Shown here: in pieces, positions 50,500 through 59,765 of the stretch | How positions within the stretch are numbered: the first letter of the stretch is position 1 | How the letters are laid out: every line of letters begins with the position of its first letter | Assembly (NCBI GenBank): GCA_029852775.1 | Contig: LEKJ01000028.1 | Location: 143,079 to 207,078 of the forward strand | Source of the DNA: Pasteurellaceae bacterium LFhippo2 | Lineage (GTDB): Bacteria; Pseudomonadota; Gammaproteobacteria; Enterobacterales; Pasteurellaceae | Length of the DNA stretch: 64,000 bases | Direction of reading: 5' to 3' | Notes under the pieces: generated by a model | Told to the model about the DNA's origin: nothing | What the model saw: the letters and a program-made list of their open reading frames with translations, nothing else | The model's database searches: none | Program-made: the position numbers and the translations under genes

Positions 50500-51039
50500 A
50501 TGAAAAAACATCATATTGAAACAATGATTTCAACTCAAGACGTTCAACAACGTATCGCTGAACTTGCTAAGGAAATTAACCACTATTACAAAATAAAAGG
50601 TACACAAAATTTAGTGGTAGTTGGTTTATTACGTGGTTCATTTATGTTTATGGCGGATCTTGTTCGTTTACTTGATTTACCTGTTGAAGTTGATTTTATG
50701 ACGGCATCAAGCTATGGCACAAGTACAACGTCAAATCGAGATGTGAAGATCTTAAAAGATCTTGATGGAGAGATTAATGGTAAAGACGTATTAATCGTAG
50801 AAGATATTATTGATACAGGTTTCACTTTAAGTAAAGTAAAAGATATTTTGGAACTGCGCGATCCAAATTCAGTAACCATTTGTACGCTATTAGATAAACC
50901 ATCTCGCCGCGAAGTTGAAGTGCCAGTAGAGTGGGTTGGTTTTGAAATTCCTGATGAGTTTGTAGTTGGCTACGGCATTGACTATGCACAGCACTACCGT
51001 AATTTAGATTACATTGCAAAAGTTGTGATTGAAGAATAA
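50500..51039 (+). CDS. hpt: Hypoxanthine phosphoribosyltransferase Hpt
   Basis: 179 residues from the ATG at 50500 with an AAGGA site; an upstream in-frame ATG lacks family similarity. The PRPP-binding loop is [15 protein letters not shown] (near residue 100) and the flexible loop [16 protein letters not shown] precedes it. It salvages hypoxanthine (and weakly guanine) to IMP, consistent with the PurR-type box found at glyA. Length equals E. coli Hpt (178). A USS-pair terminator follows. Confidence 0.94.
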   Translation: MKKHHIETMISTQDVQQRIAELAKEINHYYKIKGTQNLVVVGLLRGSFMFMADLVRLLDLPVEVDFMTASSYGTSTTSNRDVKILKDLDGEINGKDVLIVEDIIDTGFTLSKVKDILELRDPNSVTICTLLDKPSRREVEVPVEWVGFEIPDEFVVGYGIDYAQHYRNLDYIAKVVIEE

Positions 51040-51062
51040 TTGCAAATTTTTTATGCAAACAG

Positions 51063-51092
51063 ACCGCTTGTTGGCAACTTCAAGCGGTTTTT
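51063..51092 (+). terminator. Terminator built from two inverted uptake signals (hpt)
   Basis: ACCGCTTG (51063-51070) and CAAGCGGT (51081-51088) pair, then TTTTTGT. A normal uptake-signal core appears in each arm. Confidence 0.8.
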
Positions 51093-51135
51093 GTATTCTA
51101 ACTACCTTAACGAATTGAAAAGGAAGAAAAGATAA

Positions 51136-53310
51136 ATGTGGAAAAAGACCTTATTAGCCTTGTTGGTTAGCAGTAGCGCATTTGCTACAGAATCTGTAAT
51201 GAATAGCGATTTATCAAAAACGGCTAATACAGTCGAAGCTCAACTGCAAACAAATCCAATCGCTGAGCAATCTAATCTAACAAAGCAGCGTAGTAACTTT
51301 TTAGCATTAGAGTTTGTGTTACAACAAGCTGTTCGTAATAACCAATTTTCGCCGGCTGTAGCAGAAATTGCCAATCAATTAAATCAAACATTAACGAATT
51401 ATCCCTTAAAGCAAGATACAGATCGCTTATTGCTTGAAGCTAAGTTAAATGCTAATCAAGCAACAGATCAAGAGATTGCGATCTTTAATGAAAAGTATCC
51501 AAATCTTGCGAAACGAAATGCACAAAAACCATTTCAACAGCTTTTCCAACAGCAAAAATATGCTGAATTAGTAGAGTATGCAAAGCAAGTTGCACCAACT
51601 AGTTTTGAAAACCAGTGTTTGCTGTTTGGTGCGCAATATCAATTATTGGCAGAGCAGCTCGAATTAAATCCAGAAACTGAACAAGCGAATGGCAATGCGT
51701 CAACTCCCCCTGAAATGGCTGTATTGCTTGAGCAGTTTACGCAATTCTGGTTATTGACTGAAAGCCAAATGGAAAAATTAGGTGGAGCAAAAGCATTACA
51801 AAGCTATTGGGCGTCAAATAATCGTTTACCGAATGAGTGCTTGAATTTAGAGGCTTATTGGCGAGATCAAGGTTTTAAAACACCAGAATTAATTAAAGAA
51901 AAAGCAGTTAGCCTGTTTAAATTAAATTCTCGCAAAGGACTTGAAGGATTAGCAGAAGATACCAATGATTCTGCATTAACAAATTGGCTAACATCAGTCA
52001 ATAAGTTACTTGCACAGCCAGCTTATTTGGCAACTTTTGTGCAAGAGCAGACACCAGATCAGTGGAATAAAGAATTGGTTGCTAAAAGTTTTGCTGGGTA
52101 TCTCAAAACTTTGCCGGAAGATATGGAGTCGCCAAGTTTTGCGATTTATCAAGAGTGGTTAGATAAATGGAAATTATCGTCATTTTTCTCAGTGCTTTCA
52201 TCTTCAATTTCATCTGCGGAAGAAAAAGAGTGGAAAACCAGTTTTATTAGCCGTTTCTTTGATAATCAAGATCCAAGTTTTCAACTTTGGCGTGATGATC
52301 AGCTAAAACATCTAAAAGCAGATAATCTAACTGAACGCCGTTTACGTATGGCGATTTGGCAGAAAACCGATCTTAAAGAGTGGTTAGAGCTGCTTTCAAA
52401 TGAAGGTAAAGATAAATTAGAGTGGCAATATTGGGCTGCTAAAGTGGAAACAAATCCAGAAAAGCGTACCGAATTATTTACTAAACTAAGCCAAGAACGT
52501 GGTTTTTATCCAATGCTTGCTGCTAAAGCGTTAAACCAGAGCTATCAGTTGAAACAGTTAAATGTCAATCCGTTAACTGAACAGCAACAAGCGCAGTATC
52601 AAACGGCATTAGCTCGAATTGCAGAATTAAGAGAATTAAAGCGCTTTGGCTCAGCGAAATCAGCTTGGATTGAGCTATTAAAAGATCTAAGCTTTGAAGA
52701 TAAATTAGCATTTAGTCACTATGCAAAACAGCAGAATTGGTATGATCTTGCCGTTGAAGGCTCGATTCAAGCCAAAGCTTGGGATCATATTGATTTACGT
52801 TTACCGAATGCTTATTCAGATTGGTTTGATATTAATCTTGTTGGCAAAGCAATTAGTAAAAGTTTTGCAATGGCGATAGCTCGCCAAGAGAGTGCTTGGA
52901 ATTTTGAGGCTAAATCTCACGCTAATGCGATTGGTTTAATGCAGATGTTGCCAACAACAGCGAGTCAGACCGCTAAAAATAGCCAATTACCTTATAGTGG
53001 CGAGCGTGATTTAGTTGATCCATTCCGTAACATTATGTTGGGTACAGCACATTTGGAAGAACTTAATCAGAAATATCCAAATAATCGAATTTTAATGGCA
53101 AGTGCTTATAATGCAGGGGCTAGCCGAGTAGAACGTTGGTTAAAACGTGCAGATGGCCGCTTAGAAATGGATGAGTTTATTGCGTCAATTCCATTTTTAG
53201 AAACACGTGGTTATGTGCAGAACGTGCTAGCTTACGATTATTACTATCAAGTACTTTACGGAAAAGGCGAAGCAAAGCTATTTAATCAAGAAGAGTTAAG
53301 AACGTATTAA
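51136..53310 (+). CDS. slt: Soluble lytic murein transglycosylase Slt
   Basis: A 724-residue periplasmic enzyme. Signal peptide (residues 1-18, LLVSSSAFATE), a long alpha-superhelical U domain (about 30-570), and a C-terminal lysozyme-like catalytic domain with the Glu in AIARQESAWNFEAKSHA (near 581), ANAIGLMQMLP and YNAGASRVERWL. It cleaves the glycan strands of peptidoglycan to 1,6-anhydro products. It is longer than E. coli Slt70 (645) mostly in the N-terminal half. folA starts 11 nt downstream, probably in one operon. Confidence 0.93.
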   Translation: MWKKTLLALLVSSSAFATESVMNSDLSKTANTVEAQLQTNPIAEQSNLTKQRSNFLALEFVLQQAVRNNQFSPAVAEIANQLNQTLTNYPLKQDTDRLLLEAKLNANQATDQEIAIFNEKYPNLAKRNAQKPFQQLFQQQKYAELVEYAKQVAPTSFENQCLLFGAQYQLLAEQLELNPETEQANGNASTPPEMAVLLEQFTQFWLLTESQMEKLGGAKALQSYWASNNRLPNECLNLEAYWRDQGFKTPELIKEKAVSLFKLNSRKGLEGLAEDTNDSALTNWLTSVNKLLAQPAYLATFVQEQTPDQWNKELVAKSFAGYLKTLPEDMESPSFAIYQEWLDKWKLSSFFSVLSSSISSAEEKEWKTSFISRFFDNQDPSFQLWRDDQLKHLKADNLTERRLRMAIWQKTDLKEWLELLSNEGKDKLEWQYWAAKVETNPEKRTELFTKLSQERGFYPMLAAKALNQSYQLKQLNVNPLTEQQQAQYQTALARIAELRELKRFGSAKSAWIELLKDLSFEDKLAFSHYAKQQNWYDLAVEGSIQAKAWDHIDLRLPNAYSDWFDINLVGKAISKSFAMAIARQESAWNFEAKSHANAIGLMQMLPTTASQTAKNSQLPYSGERDLVDPFRNIMLGTAHLEELNQKYPNNRILMASAYNAGASRVERWLKRADGRLEMDEFIASIPFLETRGYVQNVLAYDYYYQVLYGKGEAKLFNQEELRTY

Positions 53311-53321
53311 GGGGAATTAAA

Positions 53322-53807
53322 ATGACAATCTCACTTATTGTCGCACGCACATTGAATCACGTTATTGGCAAAGATAACCAAATGCCTTGGCACTTGCCTG
53401 TTGATCTTGCTTGGTTTAGAGCAAATACGGTGGGGAAACCAGTGATTATGGGACGTAAAACTTATGAATCTATTGGGCGTTTGTTGCCGAAGCGGCCAAA
53501 TATCATTCTTTCTCGCTCTGGTTTTGAAGTGGAAGGGGCATATTCTGCAAAAAGTTTGGAACAAGCGGTTGAATTAGCCAAAAGTTTTGCAAATGTGGAT
53601 GAAATTATGGTAATTGGTGGTGGAGAGTTATTTAAGCAAGCAATTCCAATGGCGTCAAAATTATATTTAACCGAGATCCAAGCAAATCTTGAAGGTGATA
53701 CATTTTTTGAGATAGATGAGAGCGAATGGACATTAATTGGTGAGCAATGGTCAGAGATTGATGAACAAAATAGCTATAAATGCCGTTTTTGCACCCTAAC
53801 AAAATGA
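53322..53807 (+). CDS. folA: Dihydrofolate reductase FolA
   Basis: A 161-residue type I DHFR that reduces dihydrofolate with NADPH. Active-site residues in NQMPWHLPVDLAWF (near residue 19, with the catalytic Asp) and MGRKTYESIGR (near 42), and IMVIGGGELFKQAIP (near 93). It is the target of trimethoprim; no comparison with resistance changes was made. Second gene after slt, with an AAGGGGA site. Confidence 0.95.
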   Translation: MTISLIVARTLNHVIGKDNQMPWHLPVDLAWFRANTVGKPVIMGRKTYESIGRLLPKRPNIILSRSGFEVEGAYSAKSLEQAVELAKSFANVDEIMVIGGGELFKQAIPMASKLYLTEIQANLEGDTFFEIDESEWTLIGEQWSEIDEQNSYKCRFCTLTK

Positions 53808-53865
53808 TTTGATCTATAAATGTTAAAAAAATGTTGCTAAAATTTCAGCGAAGTGAAATTGATAG

Positions 53866-53926
53866 TGTGATCTGATTCACAAAATCATAACATTTCGCTT
53901 TTTTATTTATACATTTCATCTAGAAT
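53866..53926 (+). promoter_or_regulatory. lldP promoter with perfect CRP site
   Basis: TGTGA-TCTGAT-TCACA (53866-53881) is an ideal CRP site. A -10 TAGAAT (53921-53926) puts the start near 53933-53935 and the site centre at about -60 to -61.5, the class I activator position. A role in cAMP-dependent induction of lactate uptake is inferred. Confidence 0.72.
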
Positions 53927-53996
53927 GCACACACTCGTTAGATGGGGACTCATCAGCGAGCTTTTTATTTTCCTATTGTTTTGTAGAGGTGGCCTA

Positions 53997-55592
53997 ATGG
54001 CTCTATTTTTAAGTATTTTTCCAATCGTTTTACTGATTTATTTAATGGTAAAACGTAATGCGTTACCATCTTATGTTGCGCTTCCTTGGATCGCTGTAGT
54101 GGTATTAATTATTCAATTTATCTACTTTGGTACGGATATCACTTTAGTTAGCGCAAATATTGCGGCAGCTGTTGTTGATGTATTAACGCCGATCACAGTA
54201 ATCTTCGGTGCGATTTTATTCAACCGTTTCTCAGAAGTATCTGGCGCAACAGATACATTACGTAAATGGTTAGGTAACATCAACCCGAATCCTGTTGCAC
54301 AATTAATGATTATCGGTTGGGCATTCGCATTTATGATTGAAGGTGCAAGTGGTTTTGGTACACCAGCAGCTATTGCAGCACCAATTTTAGTTGGTTTAGG
54401 TTTCAACCCGATCAAAGTAGCGATGCTTGCATTAGTAATGAACTCAGTGCCTGTATCATTTGGTGCGGTAGGTACCCCAACTTGGTTCGGTATGGGTCCA
54501 CTTCAATTACCTGAAGAACAGATTCTTGAAATCGGTTCAATGACAGCATTAATCCACGCATTTGCAGCGTTTGTAATTCCTGTAATGGCATTACGTTTCG
54601 TTGTAACAGGTAAAGAGATTCGTCAAAATATCGTTTATATCTATTTAAGTGTATTTGCTTGTGTGGTGCCTTACTTATTATTAGCACAAGTGAACTATGA
54701 GTTCCCATCATTAGTAGGTGGTGCTATCGGTTTATTAATTTCGGTATTCTTAGCGAACAAAGGTGTAGGTTTAGCGAAAGTTGAAAATACGTTAGATGAT
54801 AATGCGGTAACAACTAAAGAAGTTGCAAAAGCGTTATTCCCTACAGGTTTATTAATTGCAATCTTAATCGTTACTCGTATCCAACAGTTACCATTTAAGG
54901 CAATGATGAATGACGCGACTTCTTGGTTCAGCGTACAATTAGGTTCACTAGGTCTATTTGATGTAAGCCAAGGTTTAATCTTTAGCTTGAAAAATATCTT
55001 TGGTTCATCAGTAAGTGCAGGCTATAAACTACTTTATGTACCAGCATTGATCCCATTTGTTATTACAGTATTAATCGCAATTCCTGTGTTTGCAGTGTCA
55101 GCACCAAAAGTGAAAGATGTGTTTACAAGCAGTGCAAAACAAACTAAAAACCCATTCTTAGCATTAGTTGGTGCATTAATTATGGTGAAATTAATGTTAG
55201 TAGGTGGCGATAACTCAATGGTTAAAATCATCGGTAACAGCTTTGCGGCAGCAACTGGCGAATACTGGACATTATTCGCATCATACTTAGGTGCTGTAGG
55301 TGCGTTCTTCTCTGGTTCTAACACTGTTTCTAACTTAACATTCGGTAGCGTACAGTTATCAACTGCACAAGCAACAGGTTTATCAGCAAGCTTAGTTCTT
55401 GCGTTACAATCAGCGGGTGGTGCAATGGGTAATATGGTGTGTATCAATAACATCGTAGCGGTTAACTCAGTATTAAATATCCAAAACCAAGAGGGTGCGA
55501 TTATTAAGAAAACTGTAGTGCCAATGTTTATCTATGGTATCATTGCGGCAGCAGTAGCATTATTAGTTATCCCTGTGTTCTATTCGGTATAA
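53997..55592 (+). CDS. lldP: L-lactate permease LldP
   Basis: 531 residues from the ATG at 53997 (GAGGTGG site); the longer frame from 53925 overlaps the promoter. About twelve to fourteen hydrophobic helices. Family features include MIEGASGFGTPAAIAAPIL (near residue 110), GAVGTPTWFGM and the late GAFFSGSNTVSNLTFG, as in LctP permeases. It imports lactate for the LldEFG oxidase encoded next. A CRP site lies in front and a USS-pair terminator behind, so permease and oxidase may be separately transcribed. Confidence 0.93.
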   Translation: MALFLSIFPIVLLIYLMVKRNALPSYVALPWIAVVVLIIQFIYFGTDITLVSANIAAAVVDVLTPITVIFGAILFNRFSEVSGATDTLRKWLGNINPNPVAQLMIIGWAFAFMIEGASGFGTPAAIAAPILVGLGFNPIKVAMLALVMNSVPVSFGAVGTPTWFGMGPLQLPEEQILEIGSMTALIHAFAAFVIPVMALRFVVTGKEIRQNIVYIYLSVFACVVPYLLLAQVNYEFPSLVGGAIGLLISVFLANKGVGLAKVENTLDDNAVTTKEVAKALFPTGLLIAILIVTRIQQLPFKAMMNDATSWFSVQLGSLGLFDVSQGLIFSLKNIFGSSVSAGYKLLYVPALIPFVITVLIAIPVFAVSAPKVKDVFTSSAKQTKNPFLALVGALIMVKLMLVGGDNSMVKIIGNSFAAATGEYWTLFASYLGAVGAFFSGSNTVSNLTFGSVQLSTAQATGLSASLVLALQSAGGAMGNMVCINNIVAVNSVLNIQNQEGAIIKKTVVPMFIYGIIAAAVALLVIPVFYSV

Positions 55593-55610
55593 TTTAATTT
55601 ATCTATGAAG

Positions 55611-55661
55611 ACAAGCGGTTGATTTTTGTAAAAATTTTACTAAATCATACCGCTTGTTTTA
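55611..55661 (+). terminator. Terminator built from two inverted uptake signals (lldP)
   Basis: ACAAGCGGT (55611-55619) pairs with ACCGCTTGT (55649-55657) and the stem extends through TGATTT/AAATCA with a bulge, followed by TTTATTT. Confidence 0.8.
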
Positions 55662-55714
55662 TTTAGAGCTTTCTTGTTGATTTTTATTCTTATTTTTATT
55701 TAGTGGAGTTCATT

Positions 55715-56446
55715 ATGAACGTAAATTTTTATGTAACCTGTATCGCTGATATCGTGAAAGCAGGCGTTGCAAAAAACACTGTTTTATTACTCGAAAAATT
55801 GGGGTGCCAAATTACTTTCCTTGAGAAGCAAGGGTGCTGTGGTCAGCCTGCAATGAACAGTGGCTACGCAAAACAAGCGCTAAGCGGTATGAAAACTTTA
55901 GTGGAAACCTTTGAAGCGAATGATTACCCAATCGTAGCACCGGCAGGTTCTTGTGTGTATGCAATTAAAAACTATCCAGAATACTTCGAACGCTTTGGCG
56001 AAAAAGAGTGGGCAGAGCGTGCGCAGAAAGTCGCAGATCGCTTCCACGATTTAACAGATTTCATTGTGAACGTATTAAAAGTTAAAGATGTTGGCGCGGT
56101 ATTGCCAGGCAAAGCGGTTTATCACCCATCTTGCAGTCTTTCACGTAAATTAGGCATCGTTGATGAGCCATTAGAATTATTAAAAAATGTGAAAGGTTTA
56201 GAATTAATGCCAATTCATAACCAAAACACTTGCTGTGGTTTCGGTGGTACATTCTCGGTGAAAATGGCTGAAATCTCGGGCGAAATGGTAAAAGAGAAAG
56301 TGGTTAATATTATGGACGTTGAGCCAGAATATTTAATCGGTGCAGACGTAAGCTGTTTATTAAATATCGGTGGTCGTTTAAGCCGCGAAGGTAAAAATGT
56401 GAAAGTAATGCACATTGCGGAAGTATTAATGCAGGAGGGCAAATAA
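55715..56446 (+). CDS. lldE: L-lactate oxidase subunit LldE (LutA)
   Basis: 243 residues from the ATG at 55715 (GTGGAG site). It has two CCG-type cysteine-rich motifs, GCCGQPAMNSGY (near residue 40) and TCCGFGGTFSVK (near 173), as in LutA/LldE and heterodisulfide reductase-like subunits. With LldF and LldG it forms the flavin-independent, iron-sulfur L-lactate dehydrogenase that feeds the electron chain. The next gene starts 1 nt later, so it is part of a tight operon. Confidence 0.93.
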   Translation: MNVNFYVTCIADIVKAGVAKNTVLLLEKLGCQITFLEKQGCCGQPAMNSGYAKQALSGMKTLVETFEANDYPIVAPAGSCVYAIKNYPEYFERFGEKEWAERAQKVADRFHDLTDFIVNVLKVKDVGAVLPGKAVYHPSCSLSRKLGIVDEPLELLKNVKGLELMPIHNQNTCCGFGGTFSVKMAEISGEMVKEKVVNIMDVEPEYLIGADVSCLLNIGGRLSREGKNVKVMHIAEVLMQEGK

Positions 56447-56447
56447 T

Positions 56448-57854
56448 ATGTCTTTAAAAACAAGTAACCTTGCATTTAAAAAACGCGTTGATAGCCAAAT
56501 TAACAACGAAGTTGTACGTAAAGCATTAGTTAAAGCGCAGGAAACGATCGGTGCAAACCGTCAACGTATGGTTGATGAGTTAGGTAACTGGGAAGAGTGG
56601 CGTGACCTGTCTAAACAGATTCGTAACCACGTTATCGCAAACTTAGACGCATACCTTTACCAATTAAGCGAAAAAGTACACCAAAACGGCGGTAAAGTCT
56701 ATTTCGCAGAAACAGCTGAAGAAGCAACTCAATATATTCGTCAAGTGGCATTAGAGAAAAATGCTAAGAAAATCGTTAAATCGAAATCAATGGTAACAGA
56801 AGAGATCGGTTTAAATGAAGTGCTTGAAAACGAAGGGATGAAAGTGGTTGAAACCGATTTAGGTGAATACTTACTTCAAATTGTAGGCGATAAGCCATCA
56901 CATATCGTTGTACCAGCGATCCACAAAGATCGTCATAAAATCCGTCAAGAATTACACGATGTGTTAGGCTATGATGGTCCTGAAACACCAGAAGAGATGA
57001 CCGCTTTCGTGCGTAAAGTCATTCGTCAAGACTTCTTAGAAGCAGATATCGGTATCAGTGGCTGTAACTTTGCGGTCGCAGAAACAGGTTCTGTATGTTT
57101 AGTAACAAACGAAGGTAACTTACGTTTAGCAACCACTGTGCCAAAAACGCATATCGCGGTAATGGGTATGGAGCGTTTAGCGCCAACATTCCAAGAAGTT
57201 GATGTATTAATCACAATGCTTGCACGCAGTGCGGTAGGTGCAAAATTAACCGCGTACAATACGTGGTTAACAGGCCCACGTCTTGAAGGCGAAACAGATG
57301 GTCCTGAAGAATTCCATTTAGTGATTGTAGATAATGGTCGTTCTAAGATCTTAGAAAGCGAATTTAAAGAAGTTTTACGTTGTATCCGTTGTGGTGCTTG
57401 CTTAAATACTTGTCCTGCATACCGTCAAATTGGTGGTCACGGTTACGGCTCAATCTATCCGGGCCCAATCGGTGCGGTAATTTCACCATTATTAGGTGGT
57501 TACGAAGAGTTTAAAGAGTTACCGTATGCGTGTTCATTATGTACAGGCTGTAACTCGGTGTGCCCAGTGAAAATTCCACTTGCACAATTAATTCTTAAAC
57601 ACCGTGAACATATTGCAGAAAGCGGTATGACACCGGTTGCAGAGCGTGTGGCAATTTCTGGTTTCACTTTTGCCAACTCACACCCAACTTTATGGAAAGT
57701 GGGCGTGAATATCGGTGCAAAAGTGGCTGGTAAATTTATCAAAAATGGTAAGGCTCCAATTCAAGTTGGCGCATTAGCTGAATGGACAAAAGCCCGTGAT
57801 CTTCCGTCTGCTGAAGGCGAAAGTTTCCGTGAGTGGTTCAAAAATAGAGGGTAA
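56448..57854 (+). CDS. lldF: L-lactate oxidase iron-sulfur subunit LldF (LutB)
   Basis: 468 residues: an N-terminal LUD-type domain (about residues 70-290, ISGCNFAVAETGSV) and two [4Fe-4S] ferredoxin motifs, CIRCGACLNTCP (near 306) and CSLCTGCNSVCPVKIP (near 360), then a C-terminal helical part. It carries electrons from lactate. 5 nt separate it from lldG. Close match in length and motifs to enteric YkgF/LldF. Confidence 0.93.
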   Translation: MSLKTSNLAFKKRVDSQINNEVVRKALVKAQETIGANRQRMVDELGNWEEWRDLSKQIRNHVIANLDAYLYQLSEKVHQNGGKVYFAETAEEATQYIRQVALEKNAKKIVKSKSMVTEEIGLNEVLENEGMKVVETDLGEYLLQIVGDKPSHIVVPAIHKDRHKIRQELHDVLGYDGPETPEEMTAFVRKVIRQDFLEADIGISGCNFAVAETGSVCLVTNEGNLRLATTVPKTHIAVMGMERLAPTFQEVDVLITMLARSAVGAKLTAYNTWLTGPRLEGETDGPEEFHLVIVDNGRSKILESEFKEVLRCIRCGACLNTCPAYRQIGGHGYGSIYPGPIGAVISPLLGGYEEFKELPYACSLCTGCNSVCPVKIPLAQLILKHREHIAESGMTPVAERVAISGFTFANSHPTLWKVGVNIGAKVAGKFIKNGKAPIQVGALAEWTKARDLPSAEGESFREWFKNRG

Positions 57855-57859
57855 TAATA

Positions 57860-58564
57860 ATGGACTTACAAAATCGCGAAAATTTCTTAAATAAATTAGC
57901 AGAACGTATGGGCAGACCACGTCAAACTGTGCCAGAGCCAATGCCTGAATTAGTTAACGATCACCCAACGACACGTTTAACAGACCGCACTCAAGAGCAG
58001 TTAGTGAAAGAGTTTATCGACTTCTCTCGTGTAATGATGGCGGACGTGGTTGAATCAAAAGAAGCGGATCTTGCTTCAACAATCATCGATATTTGTGAAA
58101 AATACGGTGGTGCAAGCGTTATCATCAACAATGACCAACGCTTAAAAGATTTAGGTATCACTCAAGCTATTCAAGCAAAATACGAAGATAGCTATGTGTG
58201 GGATTTCAATGCAGAAGCAAAAACTAACATTGATAAAGCAGAAAAAGCGAATATTGGTGTGGTTTACGGCGAGTATGGTTTAGCAGAGTCTGGCGGTATC
58301 GTGTTATTTTCTGATAAAGAATTCGGCCGTTCAGTGAGCTTATTACCAGAGAAATCAATCGTAGTATTACGTAAAAGCAAAGTGTTACCGCGTGTAGCAC
58401 AACTTGCAAAAGTATTACACGATAAAGCACAAAACGGCGAGCGTATGCCATCTTGTGTGAATATCATTTCAGGCCCAAGTGCAACCGCAGATATTGAGTT
58501 AATCAAAGTCGTTGGTGTACACGGCCCAGTATCAAAAATCTATTTAGTGATTGATGATCTATAA
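57860..58564 (+). CDS. lldG: L-lactate oxidase subunit LldG (LutC)
   Basis: 234 residues with a single LUD domain; the segment GLAESGGIVLFSDKEFGRSV (near residue 140) and the ending INIISGPSATADIELIK shortened to ISGPSATADIELIK are typical LutC features. It is the third gene of the lactate operon and ends before a strong terminator. A start with AGGGTAATAATATG context (GAGG within the end of lldF) is used. Confidence 0.92.
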   Translation: MDLQNRENFLNKLAERMGRPRQTVPEPMPELVNDHPTTRLTDRTQEQLVKEFIDFSRVMMADVVESKEADLASTIIDICEKYGGASVIINNDQRLKDLGITQAIQAKYEDSYVWDFNAEAKTNIDKAEKANIGVVYGEYGLAESGGIVLFSDKEFGRSVSLLPEKSIVVLRKSKVLPRVAQLAKVLHDKAQNGERMPSCVNIISGPSATADIELIKVVGVHGPVSKIYLVIDDL

Positions 58565-58582
58565 TTTGCAAATTTTTTAACA

Positions 58583-58614
58583 AAACCGACCGGTTGTAAC
58601 TGGTCGGTTTTTTG
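58583..58614 (+). terminator. Terminator of the lldEFG operon
   Basis: AAACCGACC (58583-58591) pairs with GGTCGGTTT (58602-58610), then TTTTG. The arms contain the variant uptake word GACCGGTTGT. Confidence 0.88.
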
Positions 58615-58658
58615 TTTTTCTCTTTTCCTTTACAATACCCAAAAATTCAGGAGGAAAA

Positions 58659-59519
58659 ATGTCTGCTTTATCTCGACTTATTGATTTACTTACTTTAGAA
58701 CGCTTAGATGACCGTTTATTTCGCGGTAAAAGCGAAGATTTGGGATTGCCGCAGGTGTTTGGCGGGCAAGTTATTGCACAAGGATTAATGGCGGCTATGC
58801 AGGTTGTAGAAGTAGAAAGAGAGCTTCATTCTTGCCACATCTATTTTTTACGCGCGGGGGACGCAAATTACCCCATTATTTATGAAACAGAAGTATTGCG
58901 CGAAGGGCGTAGTTTTACTTCGGTTTCTGTGAATGCGATTCAGCATAATGAAATTATTTGCCGTTTAATGACTTCTTTCCAAGTTGTTGAAGATGGGCTT
59001 GAATATCAGCAACCTATGCCAGAAATTGAATCACCAGAGCAATTAACATCAGAAAATGATTTTATTGCCCAATTAGCTAATTATCTCCCTGAAAAAATCC
59101 GCGCAGTATTTCAAGCTGAACGCCCATTTGATGTGCGAATTAAATATCCTGTTAATCCTTTTGATAAGAATGATAACCCACCACAGCAATTTTTATGGGT
59201 TAAAACCAATGGTAATGTGAATCTCACAAAAAACTTACAAAAATGTTTATTGGCTTATTTTTCAGATTTTCATTGTATTAGCACAATGTTACATCCGCAT
59301 AAGAAGGGCGCATTAAATCAGGATATGCGAATTGCTACTATCGATCACTCCATTTGGTTCCATCGTGAGTTTGATATTAGTGATTGGCTACTGTTTTCTC
59401 TTGAAGCTGTAAATAGTAGTGGTTCTAGGGGAGTTGCAACAGGTAAAGTGTATAATAAATTGGGTAAATTGGTTGTAAGTTATACACAAGAAGGCTTAAT
59501 TCGAAAAATATTTCAATAA
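58659..59519 (+). CDS. tesB: Acyl-CoA thioesterase II TesB
   Basis: A 286-residue double hot-dog thioesterase. The start LIDLLTLERLDDRLFRGKSE and GLPQVFGGQVIAQGL are family features, with the catalytic Asp in ATIDHSIWFHR (near residue 226) and late Thr/Gln around the VNSSGSRGVATG segment. It cleaves medium to long acyl-CoAs. A 246-nt gap with a strong terminator follows before cmoB. Confidence 0.93.
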   Translation: MSALSRLIDLLTLERLDDRLFRGKSEDLGLPQVFGGQVIAQGLMAAMQVVEVERELHSCHIYFLRAGDANYPIIYETEVLREGRSFTSVSVNAIQHNEIICRLMTSFQVVEDGLEYQQPMPEIESPEQLTSENDFIAQLANYLPEKIRAVFQAERPFDVRIKYPVNPFDKNDNPPQQFLWVKTNGNVNLTKNLQKCLLAYFSDFHCISTMLHPHKKGALNQDMRIATIDHSIWFHREFDISDWLLFSLEAVNSSGSRGVATGKVYNKLGKLVVSYTQEGLIRKIFQ

Positions 59520-59765
59520 ATGAAGTTATTTTAATCGGTTATCCATTACATATATTTACAACTGCTTACATTTGCAATAAAATGCTCTCGTTTTGTTGCA
59601 TTACCTTGCTATAAAACAGTCGTATAACAAAGAAAATTTTATTCATAGCTTTTATTTAGCAGCCCGAGCATGACGCTTGGGCTTTTTTTTATTTCTTTTT
59701 TGCTGATTACGATAAATTCCTTTAAAATCACGCCCAATTTTCTCATTCTTAATAAAACAGAGTAT
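59520..59765. other. tesB-cmoB gap with late terminator; possible small RNA
   Basis: The terminator for tesB lies about 140 nt beyond the stop, behind an AT-rich stretch that has TATAAA- and TTTACA-like words. This could simply be a long 3' end or a small RNA of about 80-100 nt ending at the terminator. Nothing else seen apart from the cmoB start. Confidence 0.35.
59661..59692 (+). terminator. Strong terminator in the tesB-cmoB gap
   Basis: AGCCCGAGC (59661-59669) pairs with GCTTGGGCT (59675-59683) around loop ATGAC, followed by eight T. Confidence 0.88.
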
